DNA of 6,561 nt from Bryobacterales bacterium (GTDB lineage: Bacteria > Acidobacteriota > Terriglobia > Bryobacterales > Bryobacteraceae), in NCBI GenBank assembly GCA_020853155.1, contig JADYZL010000010.1:1-6561 (forward strand), written 5' to 3'. The position numbers and the translations under genes are program-made. Positions within the stretch are counted from its first letter, which is position 1. The number at the start of each line of letters is the position of its first letter. The notes beneath the pieces were generated by a model that was not told where the DNA came from, did not search any database, and saw nothing but the letters and a program-made list of their open reading frames with translations. This document shows positions 1 to 5,612 of this stretch, piece by piece.

Positions 1-186
1 AACGAGCAGCCGCACGCCTACTGGATCGAGAAGCTCTCCACGCATGGGCTCATCCTCGATGAGACGATCTCGGCGAGGTGGCGCGACGAATGGGAGCGGG
101 CGGGATTGCAGCCCTGGTTCTGGCGCAACATTATGGTTTTCCGAAAGGATGGCGGTACCCCGAGCACATCACACCGAGCAGTCTAG
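1..186 (+). CDS. Probable SAM-dependent methyltransferase, C-terminal fragment (5' end outside window)
   Basis: The frame is open from base 1 and ends with TAG at 184-186, giving the last 61 residues of a larger protein. The segment HAYWIEKLSTHGLILDE, followed by a W-rich stretch and WFWRNIMVFRK, resembles the C-terminus of class I methyltransferases that end in a 'YWI-K...GF-D...W-R-N-M-F-R' pattern. In those proteins this part follows the Rossmann SAM-binding core, which would lie left of the window, so the catalytic motifs cannot be seen and the substrate is unknown. The last residues after FRKD (GGTPSTSHRAV) look unconserved. The gene converges on the minus-strand peptidase gene, with a hairpin between the two stop codons. 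The assignment rests on remembered family resemblance of a short tail. That the frame is coding is more certain than the product. Confidence 0.55.
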   Translation, partial: NEQPHAYWIEKLSTHGLILDETISARWRDEWERAGLQPWFWRNIMVFRKDGGTPSTSHRAV

Positions 187-252
187 GCGCGCTCAAAGAA
201 ACGGCAAGAAGCCCCGTGGGAGATCTCGTTCATCCCACCGCCACGGAGGATT

Positions 253-283
253 GGGAGGCGCTCGCCGAATCAAGGCGCCTCCC
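253..283. terminator. Possible bidirectional terminator hairpin between convergent genes
   Basis: GGGAGGCGC (253-261) and GCGCCTCCC (275-283) form a perfect 9-bp GC-rich stem around a 13-nt loop, extendable by a G-U pair. It lies between the stop of the methyltransferase fragment (186) and the stop of the M3 peptidase (304), where a shared terminator would be expected. No T-run follows on either strand, so it is not a textbook intrinsic terminator. It could act as a transcript 3' end stabiliser or with Rho. Confidence 0.45.
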
Positions 284-303
284 TAGCCCCAACCTTTCGC
301 CGC

Positions 304-2469
304 CTACCGGGTTACCGGGAAACCCCGGTCGCGCATAAGCGCGTTCGTGTCCACGTCGCGTCCGCGGAACTGGCGGTAGGCCTGCTGTGGATCCACCGTG
401 TTTCCCTTGCTGAGGATGTCGTTGTAGAAACGGGCTGCCACGGCGGAGTCCCAGGGGCCTTTCCCTTCGAGAAACGCTTCCCAGGCGTCCGCTGTGAGCG
501 CATCCGCCCATAGGTACGAGTAGTATCCGGCTGCGTAACCTTCGCTTGAGAAGATGTGCGCGAACTGCGGCGTGCGGTGGCGCATCGGGAGTTCCTTGGG
601 CATCCCCAGCGCGGCGAGCGTCTCGCGCTCGAATTTGTCAGGGTCCACCGCCGAAGCGTCCTTGAGCGTGTGCAGTTTCATGTCAACGAGCGCGCTTGCG
701 AGGAATTCCGTGGTGGCGAAGCCTTGGTTGAACTTCGAAGCAGCTTCGATCTTCTTGCGCAGGGAGGCGGGCATCGCCTTGCCGGTCTTGTAATGCCGGG
801 CGAATTCGTTCAGAATCTCGGGCGTCGCCAGCCAGTGCTCATTGATCTGCGAGGGCATCTCCACGAAATCCCGCGCTACCGAAGTGCCGGAAAGGGTTGG
901 ATAGGTGACGTTCGAAGCCAGCCCGTGGATAGCATGGCCGAACTCATGGAAGAGAGTTTCCGCATCATCCCACGAAATCAGCACCGGCTCGCCGGGCGCG
1001 GATTTCACAAAGTTCGAATTGTTCGAAACGATGGTGGTGACATTGCCCATGAGGCGTTGCTGATCCCGGTACGCGGTCATCCATGCGCCGGATCGTTTGC
1101 CAGCGCGCGCGTAGGGGTCGAAATACCAGACGCCCGCGTGCTTGCCCGCCCGCTTCACTTCCCAAACGCGCACGTCCGGGTGAAAAACCGGGATGTTCGA
1201 AAGTGGCGTGAACGAAAACCCGTAGAGCTTGTTCGCCGCCCAGAACATCGCCTCGCGCAGGTTCTCCAGTTGCAGGTATTCCTTCACCTCGTTCGAATCG
1301 AGATCGTATTTTGCCTTGCGGACCTTTTCCGCGTAGAAACGGTAATCCCAGGGCTCGATGCGAATGCCGGCGTTCTCTTTATCGGCGATGGCCTGCATGT
1401 CGGCCACCTCTTCCTTCACGCGGGCGACGGCGGCGGGCCAGACCTTCATCATCAGGTCCATGGCGGCCTGGGGCGTTTTGGCCACCTGTTTTTCAAGCGC
1501 CCGCGCAGCGAAGGTTTCGTAGCCTTGCAGCTTGGAGCGCTCACTGCGCAGCTTCAAGATCTCCGAAATGACGGCGTTGTTGTCGTACTTGTCGCCGTTA
1601 TCGCCGCGGCTGTAATAGGTGCGCCAGACTTTCTCCCGCAGCGCGCGCTCCGTGCTGAACGTGAGGAAGGGCTCCATGGAGGAGCGGGTGTTGGTGATCG
1701 CGTACTTGCCCGGCTGCTTCCGTTCCTTTGCCGCCTCGGCGGCGGCATCGATCAGAGATTGGGGCAATCCGCCCAGTTGATCTTTCGTGAGAAACAGCGC
1801 ATAGTCTTCTTCGTCATGCAGCAAGTTATTGCTGAAATCGGTGTAGAGCGCGGCCAGCCGCTGGTTGATCGCGGCGATACGCGCTTTCTGCGCGCTCGTG
1901 AGCTTCGCCCCGGCACGCACGAAATCGGTGTAGTAATCCCAGAGCAAGCGCTGTTGTTCCGGCGTCAGCTTTGCTTTTTCCGTTGAGAGCCAAACCGCTT
2001 CGATCCGTGCGAAGAGCGCGGCGTTCTGCTGGATTTTGTCGCGGTAGGCGGAGAGTTTCGGCTCCATCTCGCGCTCTACCGGCTTGAACTCCGCGGTGGA
2101 CATGTTGGAGGCCCACACATCGTAGATCGGCATCACCCGTTTCATAAGGGTATCGGCCCGCTCCATCGCGGCGATGGTGTTCTCAAAATCCGGTGGCGCG
2201 GGGTTGTGCGCGATCACATCGATCGCCGCAAGGCTCTTCGCCATCGCCTCTTCGAGCGCGGGCGGAAACTCCGCCACCTTGACTTTGTCAAACGGCGGCA
2301 CACCCCCGAAGGGTCCGCTCCATGGTTGCAAAAGCACGTTCTTTCCTTCCGTGGCCGCGCGGGCGTTGCCTTGGCCGGCGGCCAGCGCCGTCAGCATCGT
2401 TCCAGTAAGCACACCCGCCAAGGCGAATCGGCCAAAGCGCCGGTTCCGGAGCCAACCTTGCACGCTCAT
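304..2469 (-). CDS. dcp: Exported M3-family zinc metallopeptidase, peptidyl-dipeptidase Dcp type
   Basis: This 721-aa protein belongs to the M3 (thimet oligopeptidase/Dcp) family, zinc peptidases that act on short unstructured peptides; Dcp removes dipeptides from the C-terminus. The zinc site is HEFGH at residues 508-512, and the third ligand Glu537 lies 25 residues after His512, the M3 spacing. The downstream SGTSVARDFVEMPSQINEHW and the later HRTPQFAHIF...GYAAGYYSYLW (about 631-654) match the Dcp substrate-binding region, with His638, Tyr645 and Tyr652. The mid-region WDYRFYAEKVRKAKYDLD also favours Dcp over oligopeptidase A. Residues 1-38 form a signal peptide: an Arg-rich n-region, a hydrophobic stretch from about 15 to 31, and an ARA cleavage site at 36-38. 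The product should therefore be periplasmic. The start is fixed by GGAGG at 2474-2478, four bases from the ATG. It follows the oxidoreductase gene by 71 bp on the same strand. The export signal accounts for much of the extra length over the cytoplasmic E. coli enzyme. Confidence 0.92.
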   Translation of the reverse strand: MSVQGWLRNRRFGRFALAGVLTGTMLTALAAGQGNARAATEGKNVLLQPWSGPFGGVPPFDKVKVAEFPPALEEAMAKSLAAIDVIAHNPAPPDFENTIAAMERADTLMKRVMPIYDVWASNMSTAEFKPVEREMEPKLSAYRDKIQQNAALFARIEAVWLSTEKAKLTPEQQRLLWDYYTDFVRAGAKLTSAQKARIAAINQRLAALYTDFSNNLLHDEEDYALFLTKDQLGGLPQSLIDAAAEAAKERKQPGKYAITNTRSSMEPFLTFSTERALREKVWRTYYSRGDNGDKYDNNAVISEILKLRSERSKLQGYETFAARALEKQVAKTPQAAMDLMMKVWPAAVARVKEEVADMQAIADKENAGIRIEPWDYRFYAEKVRKAKYDLDSNEVKEYLQLENLREAMFWAANKLYGFSFTPLSNIPVFHPDVRVWEVKRAGKHAGVWYFDPYARAGKRSGAWMTAYRDQQRLMGNVTTIVSNNSNFVKSAPGEPVLISWDDAETLFHEFGHAIHGLASNVTYPTLSGTSVARDFVEMPSQINEHWLATPEILNEFARHYKTGKAMPASLRKKIEAASKFNQGFATTEFLASALVDMKLHTLKDASAVDPDKFERETLAALGMPKELPMRHRTPQFAHIFSSEGYAAGYYSYLWADALTADAWEAFLEGKGPWDSAVAARFYNDILSKGNTVDPQQAYRQFRGRDVDTNALMRDRGFPVTR

Positions 2470-2473
2470 TTTT

Positions 2474-2478
2474 CCTCC
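2474..2478 (-). promoter_or_regulatory. Ribosome binding site of the M3 peptidase gene
   Basis: GGAGG on the minus strand lies four bases upstream of the ATG at 2469. It supports the start that includes the signal peptide. Confidence 0.7.
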
Positions 2479-2500
2479 AAAATAGGGAGACGTACCCGTG

Positions 2501-2523
2501 GCCGCATGGTTGCGGCGGCAACC
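2501..2523 (-). repeat. Two overlapping, mutually exclusive stem-loops upstream of the peptidase gene
   Basis: GCCGCA (2501-2506) pairs with TGCGGC (2511-2516), and GGTTGC (2508-2513) pairs with GCAACC (2518-2523). Each is a perfect 6-bp stem with a 4-nt loop, and they share bases 2508-2516, so only one can form at a time. They lie between the oxidoreductase stop (2542) and the peptidase ribosome binding site. No U-tract follows, so a simple intrinsic terminator is unlikely. A role in the intercistronic mRNA is possible, but chance in GC-rich DNA is also plausible. Confidence 0.35.
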
Positions 2524-2541
2524 CTCTTCGGCTGCTTCAAG

Positions 2542-3735
2542 CTAACTTTCGGTCTTCTGCGTGGCAGCGTTCCAGCGGATCCGCCGGCCGCTTCGCAACG
2601 AATCGAACGACATCGCGAGCGCGATAGATGTGTTCAACCCTGTCTCCACGGGCGAGTTCGGCTCCTGCCGCGTCCGCACGCAATCGAGGAAATTGCGGAT
2701 ATGCGCCCGGCTCGCCGGCTCGAACGACCCCAGTTCCAGCTTCTCCCGGGTGGGCTTCTCAATGCGCCGGCTGCTCTGCGCGTAAAGCGCGTAGCCTTCG
2801 CGCATCACGTCGAAACGCGCCTTGCTCCCGTGAAATTGCTTGATCTGGTCCTGCGACCAGTGGTAGCGCATCGCCTGGTAGCCCAGGGTGAAAATGGCCA
2901 GGAAATTCTCCGGGAACTCAATCGCCATGCTGGCGGTTTCCGGTGTCTCCGCGCCCTCCTGATTGATTTTCCCGCCCGTGCAAGTAACGGCCAGAGGCGC
3001 TCCCGCGTTCATGAACCACTGGATGCAATCGACGATGTGCGCAGCCTGGCCCACGAGCAGCCCGTGGGAATAGTCTTCATAGAAAAGCCAGTTGTAGAAG
3101 CGGCTATCGTCCACTTCGCGGGCGGGCGCCGGGCCGAGCCACTGCTGCCAATCGATCTTCCCCTTGAGTTTCGCCTTGCTCAGGCCGTCCCGGTAGTTGA
3201 GCCATTGCGAGGTCACCAGCCGCACCGGCCCCAATTCGCCGGAATCGACGATCCCCTTTTCTTCCTGGAAGAGCGGAGAACTGCGGCGCTGCGTGCCCAC
3301 CTGCACGATGCGCTTGGTGGCGCGCACCGCCTTCACCATGGCAAACCCGTCCGGGATGGTGTGGCTCATCGGCTTTTCGATATACACATCCTTACCGGCG
3401 TTTACGGAGTCAATCACCATCCGGGCGTGCCAGTGGTCCGGCGTGGCGATCACCACTGCATCGATGTTCTTGTCGTCGAGGATGCGGCGGTAATCGGTGT
3501 ACGATTTCGCGCCCGTCGACGCGGCGGCCAACCCGCGCTCCAGGTTGGGTTCATAGACGTCGCAAACGGCATTCACGCGCGCGCCCACTTCCTTGAACTC
3601 CGCCGTCAGATAGGTCCCGCGCCCGCCTGTGCCGATCGCGCCAATGCGAATGGGGCCGTTCGCGGTCTGGGCGCTCAGGGCCGCCGCTCCCACTGCCTGC
3701 GCACTGGAGATTTTCACGAACTGTCTGCGTTGCAT
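2542..3735 (-). CDS. Gfo/Idh/MocA-family oxidoreductase with Tat signal
   Basis: This 397-aa protein belongs to the Gfo/Idh/MocA family, NAD(P)-dependent oxidoreductases that usually act on sugars, inositols or sugar derivatives. The chosen ATG at 3735 gives a protein beginning MQRRQFVKIS, with an RRxF twin-arginine motif at residues 3-6 and a short hydrophobic Ala-rich stretch to about 22. GGAG lies three bases upstream. An in-frame ATG 15 codons earlier (3780) lacks a ribosome binding site and would bury the Tat motif. The Rossmann nucleotide-binding loop IGAIGTGGRG is at 31-40, DVYEPN at 59-64, VVIATPDHWH at 94-103, and the family EKP motif at 120-122 contains catalytic Lys121. In the C-terminal domain, the motif usually written DxGxH appears here as GQAAH (229-233): His233 is kept but the Asp is Gly229. 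Tat export suits a protein that folds with its cofactor in the cytoplasm. The substrate cannot be read from the sequence. The upstream gene ends 60 bp away and the peptidase gene begins 71 bp downstream. Confidence 0.9.
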   Translation of the reverse strand: MQRRQFVKISSAQAVGAAALSAQTANGPIRIGAIGTGGRGTYLTAEFKEVGARVNAVCDVYEPNLERGLAAASTGAKSYTDYRRILDDKNIDAVVIATPDHWHARMVIDSVNAGKDVYIEKPMSHTIPDGFAMVKAVRATKRIVQVGTQRRSSPLFQEEKGIVDSGELGPVRLVTSQWLNYRDGLSKAKLKGKIDWQQWLGPAPAREVDDSRFYNWLFYEDYSHGLLVGQAAHIVDCIQWFMNAGAPLAVTCTGGKINQEGAETPETASMAIEFPENFLAIFTLGYQAMRYHWSQDQIKQFHGSKARFDVMREGYALYAQSSRRIEKPTREKLELGSFEPASRAHIRNFLDCVRTRQEPNSPVETGLNTSIALAMSFDSLRSGRRIRWNAATQKTES

Positions 3736-3795
3736 TAGCTCCAGTGTATGCGTTTTCGGCGGAGAAGCGGCGGCTCCCATCCCGTGCGAGTGGAG

Positions 3796-4470
3796 TTAAA
3801 GGCCCTTCGCTCCGAATGCATGGTTAGCATGGCGTTGTAAGGGCGTGCGGTGTTCTCCGCCTTGCGGGTTCGCACCGTATTGGGGCGGCTTCGCGCCGAA
3901 TGCGGACGTCCGGTTGCGCGGCGTGCGGCGCGGCTTCGAATGGCGGCGGGGCATCGCCGCTTCCCTCTCCGCGACGAAGGAGAGGACATCCTTTTCGCTG
4001 AGGAGGCACTGCACCTGTTTCAACTTTGCCGGGAACAGATTAGCGGCCAGCTTGGCCTTAAGCAGTTGCAAACAGATCGCGGGCGTTTCCTGAAGGGAGA
4101 CCTGATGCGCCAGCAGCAAGTCCACCTCCGTCACCACGCGAAACTGCCGTGTTTTCTCGCCCGCCACCCGCTCTTCAAACGAGTAAATCCGCGCGCCGTC
4201 CTCGTACTGAAAGCCTGCATACCGCAGATCCTGCGGCTCCTTTTCGTTCACGTCGGAGGGCAATTCCTGGGCCAGAGTCCGGACAACGATTTCATAGGCG
4301 CGCGCTGGCAAGGCAGAGCCCATGACGAAGCTGACGATCTGGCCCGGCTTCAGTGCGGCACGGTCATAAGCGAGTACGTCGGCAATCTCAAACGGGATGC
4401 CCATCCCCTCTTCCGTCTCAATCACGCCAGCGCCCCTCTTCGCGCAGAACGTCTTCACTCTTCCAGTCAT
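3796..4470 (-). CDS. Protein with divergent cold-shock-like N-terminus, uncharacterised middle domain and basic tail
   Basis: The 224-aa product starts at ATG 4470, where AGGAG (4479-4483) sits eight bases upstream. A longer frame from 4578 exists, but its extra 36 codons look unstructured and it lacks that site. Residues 1-65 (MTGRVKTFCAKRGAGVIET...LKPGQIVSFVMG) align by eye with the cold-shock domain, a nucleic-acid-binding beta-barrel. However, the RNP1-like KGFGFI is RGAGVI here and the usual Trp of VKWF is Thr, so key stacking aromatics are absent. Residues about 81-140 (LRYAGFQYEDGARIYSFEER...RFRVVTEVDLLLA-like, then QETPAICLQLL) form a compact-looking domain I cannot name with confidence; similar segments are remembered from acidobacterial hypothetical proteins. 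Residues 173-224 are Arg/Pro/Gly-rich and probably disordered, and they contain the short repeat AFGAK twice. The gene lies 60 bp upstream of the oxidoreductase gene on the same strand. A role in RNA binding is only a suggestion from the first domain. Confidence 0.7.
   Translation of the reverse strand: MTGRVKTFCAKRGAGVIETEEGMGIPFEIADVLAYDRAALKPGQIVSFVMGSALPARAYEIVVRTLAQELPSDVNEKEPQDLRYAGFQYEDGARIYSFEERVAGEKTRQFRVVTEVDLLLAHQVSLQETPAICLQLLKAKLAANLFPAKLKQVQCLLSEKDVLSFVAEREAAMPRRHSKPRRTPRNRTSAFGAKPPQYGANPQGGEHRTPLQRHANHAFGAKGL
3805..3903. repeat. Pair of 15-bp direct repeats, 84 bp apart, within the tail of the cold-shock-like gene
   Basis: CTTCGCTCCGAATGC (3805-3819) recurs as CTTCGCGCCGAATGC (3889-3903) with one mismatch. 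The 84-bp offset is 28 codons, so the copies stay in frame on the minus strand and both encode AFGAK. This could be a remnant of an internal duplication in the low-complexity tail. Confidence 0.6.
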
Positions 4471-4478
4471 CGCATGCT

Positions 4479-4483
4479 CTCCT
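4479..4483 (-). promoter_or_regulatory. Ribosome binding site deciding the start of the cold-shock-like gene
   Basis: AGGAG on the minus strand lies eight bases upstream of ATG 4470 and argues against the longer start at 4578. An out-of-frame ATG at 4475 lies between them and is probably not used. Confidence 0.65.
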
Positions 4484-4554
4484 TTTGTTTCAAACGGTGC
4501 ACCGATGGCATGGCCTACCGGCTTGCCGTTGTCTGTTGACGAAGTTTCAGGCTT

Positions 4555-4582
4555 GTGTGCCGTGTCTTGGCGGGGCACACGG
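4555..4582. repeat. Inverted repeat with two alternative pairings in the leader of the cold-shock-like gene
   Basis: GTGTGCC (4555-4561) pairs with GGCACAC (4574-4580). Alternatively CCGTGT (4560-4565) pairs with ACACGG (4577-4582). The two stems overlap and exclude each other. They sit roughly 85-110 bases upstream of ATG 4470 on the minus strand, so they would be in a leader RNA if transcription starts further right, or could be an operator. No function can be assigned from sequence alone. Confidence 0.35.
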
Positions 4583-4733
4583 AAAGAGAAGCGGAAGGTG
4601 TGCTGAAGAATCGGGCCCTCGAAGAGGACGCAGCACAGGTCCGCGGGAGCGAAACAAAATTGTCTCTGCTTGTACTAGCCTACGGGAACGGGGGGAGAAA
4701 GTAAAGCGAAGCCCATTCTGGCAAGATACCGAA

Positions 4734-4796
4734 GCCTGCAAACAGGCGGCAATTCCGCCTCGATAGGGACGCCCGCCCCGCCGGGCGAGGCGGGCG
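4734..4796. repeat. Cluster of three consecutive stem-loops (REP-like or regulatory)
   Basis: Stem 1 is GCCTG (4734-4738) with CAGGC (4743-4747), loop CAAA. Stem 2 is AGGCGG (4744-4749) with CCGCCT (4755-4760), loop CAATT, and it overlaps the arm of stem 1. Stem 3 is CGCCCGCC (4770-4777) with GGCGGGCG (4789-4796), 8 bp with an 11-nt loop. All stems are perfect. There is no following T-run. The pattern resembles a repetitive extragenic palindrome, but only one copy is in the window, so repeat status is unproven. Confidence 0.45.
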
Positions 4797-4821
4797 AACA
4801 GGGGAAGGGGGCGATGCGAGG

Positions 4822-4830
4822 TGCTATGGT
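4822..4830 (+). promoter_or_regulatory. Weak candidate extended -10 for the GIY-YIG-like gene
   Basis: TGCTATGGT has the TGn extension followed by TATGGT, which matches four of six positions of TATAAT. It lies about 50 bases upstream of ATG 4882. No good -35 element is visible, as can be the case for extended -10 promoters. Promoter rules for this lineage are uncertain. Confidence 0.22.
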
Positions 4831-4871
4831 GGAGGCAGTGGCTTGCAAAGCGGCCGAGGGGGTCCGCGCGT

Positions 4872-4877
4872 GGAGAG
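4872..4877 (+). promoter_or_regulatory. Ribosome binding site deciding the start of the GIY-YIG-like gene
   Basis: GGAGAG ends four bases before ATG 4882. The in-frame ATG at 4843 has no comparable site, and its extra 13 residues look unlike the fold that follows. Confidence 0.6.
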
Positions 4878-4881
4878 TATC

Positions 4882-5175
4882 ATGAGCTTCCAGTGTCATT
4901 CCGCGAAGTCGTTCACCAGGGCGTCCATTTGGAAAAACGCCCCGGAGGCGCCGGGAGTCTACGGACTTTCCAATGCCCGCGTCTGGCTGGTGATCGAGGA
5001 ATCGAACAATATCCGCGCGGAGTTGATGGCGGTCTACGACGAAATGAACGCATTTCCGGCCGGCACTCCGCCAACCGGGTTTTCGTTCGAAGTCTGCGAA
5101 TCCCGGCAACGGCGGGATCGCTGGCTCCAGTTAACCAGGGAACTCTCCCCGGTCGCCCGCGCGAATCGCCGCTAG
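4882..5175 (+). CDS. Small GIY-YIG-like protein with degenerate active site
   Basis: The 97-aa product resembles a stand-alone GIY-YIG domain. APGVYGLSN (residues 23-31) corresponds to the first strand with the GIY motif (GVY, 25-27). VWLVIEESNNIRAEL (34-48) corresponds to the second strand and following helix, normally 'YIG-S-N-R-R'. Here YIG is VIE (37-39), so the catalytic Tyr and the Gly are gone, and the position of the catalytic Arg, eight residues after that Gly, is Glu47. FSFEV (67-71) fits the third strand. Known GIY-YIG enzymes cut DNA, as in UvrC and homing endonucleases; this one is probably not an active nuclease if the alignment is right. There is no N-terminal signal, so it should be cytoplasmic. 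Residues 72-97 are Arg-rich. The basic 75-aa protein gene starts 57 bp downstream and may be cotranscribed. Without an alignment the fold assignment is moderate; the alternative is an unrelated hypothetical protein. Confidence 0.62.
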   Translation: MSFQCHSAKSFTRASIWKNAPEAPGVYGLSNARVWLVIEESNNIRAELMAVYDEMNAFPAGTPPTGFSFEVCESRQRRDRWLQLTRELSPVARANRR

Positions 5176-5232
5176 CACTCCCCCGTACCTTTCCGCATAC
5201 GGTTTTCGTCCATTTCGGTGTAGGTTTGAACT

Positions 5233-5460
5233 ATGGACAAGCGACTTGAGAAGCGGCATAAGCGCCAGGTAGCACGCGCGAAATTGCATGCGAAGGTTTC
5301 CGAACCCGATGTGCGCACGCCGGAAGAGATCCGCGCCGCACGTGAAGCCAGCCGTCCGAAGACCGGGTTGCTGCACCCGTCGAATGCAGCGGGCGGGAAA
5401 GGTCCGGTGGGGGCGGGGCATTCCGTGGCCCGCATTCATTCTGCGAAGACCGACACGTAG
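5233..5460 (+). CDS. Small basic protein of unknown function
   Basis: I do not recognise this 75-aa product. Its first 20 residues (MDKRLEKRHKRQVARAK and on) are dense in Lys and Arg and likely helical. A second charged stretch, TPEEIRAAREASRP, lies at about 29-42, and the end is Gly/Ala/Ser-rich and probably flexible. There is no signal peptide or membrane segment. Such composition fits nucleic-acid or ribosome contact, but that is only a guess. The ribosome binding site is poor (AGG nine bases before the ATG). The gene lies 57 bp after the GIY-YIG-like gene and is followed nine bases after its stop by a strong hairpin, which supports it as the last gene of a short transcript. Confidence 0.6.
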   Translation: MDKRLEKRHKRQVARAKLHAKVSEPDVRTPEEIRAAREASRPKTGLLHPSNAAGGKGPVGAGHSVARIHSAKTDT

Positions 5461-5468
5461 GCGCCGGC

Positions 5469-5493
5469 CCCTGGGAGGCCCGCCTCCACAGGG
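5469..5493 (+). terminator. Probable transcription terminator hairpin
   Basis: CCCTGGGAGG (5469-5478) pairs with CCTCC-A-CAGGG (5483-5493): ten base pairs with a single bulged A at 5488 and a CCCG loop. It begins nine bases after the stop at 5460. A short ATTT follows four bases after the stem (AGATTT), weaker than a classic T-run. Position and strength suit a terminator isolating the cyclophilin gene. Confidence 0.5.
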
Positions 5494-5576
5494 AGATTTG
5501 GGCAGCGAGATAAGACGTGGCGCCTGTTGTTCCGCGAGTCCGCGCGGCGGGTCTGCAACAGAGCTGCCGCATTCGC

Positions 5577-5582
5577 TATGCT
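5577..5582 (+). promoter_or_regulatory. Weak candidate -10 element for the cyclophilin gene
   Basis: TATGCT matches four of six positions of TATAAT and lies about 30 bases upstream of ATG 5613, downstream of the preceding hairpin. No good -35 is visible at the proper spacing. Confidence 0.2.
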
Positions 5583-5612
5583 CGTAGTTTCCGTTCGCGC
5601 CGTGGCGCGGCA

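Larger units (their letters stand above)
4471..4881. other. Divergent intergenic region, about 410 bp, hairpin-rich, no convincing gene
   Basis: This stretch separates the minus-strand cold-shock-like gene from the plus-strand GIY-YIG-like gene, so it should hold the promoters of both. Short open frames cross it, but none has a ribosome binding site plus recognisable protein features. It contains a ribosome binding site at each end, an inverted repeat at 4555-4582, three consecutive stem-loops at 4734-4796, and a weak extended -10 candidate at 4822-4830. I found no convincing -35/-10 pair for the minus-strand gene. No tRNA or known riboswitch pattern was recognised. Confidence 0.6.

Noticed and set aside
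556..1986. 476-codon open frame antisense to the M3 peptidase gene
   Set aside because: Its codons are the exact reverse complements of the peptidase codons, so it stays open only because sense TTA, CTA and TCA codons are rare in GC-rich genes. The peptide shows no recognisable domain, while the opposite strand encodes a complete Dcp-type enzyme.
2206..3738. 510-codon open frame antisense to the peptidase start and the whole oxidoreductase gene
   Set aside because: Same codon-phase mirror effect. It crosses two well-supported genes and the gap between them and has no credible protein features.
3736..3780. N-terminal extension of the oxidoreductase to ATG 3780
   Set aside because: It would place the twin-arginine motif 15 residues further in, and no ribosome binding site is present there.
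4471..4578. N-terminal extension of the cold-shock-like protein to ATG 4578
   Set aside because: The extra 36 residues are unstructured and hydrophilic, there is no ribosome binding site at 4578, and a good AGGAG precedes ATG 4470, where the cold-shock-like strand begins.
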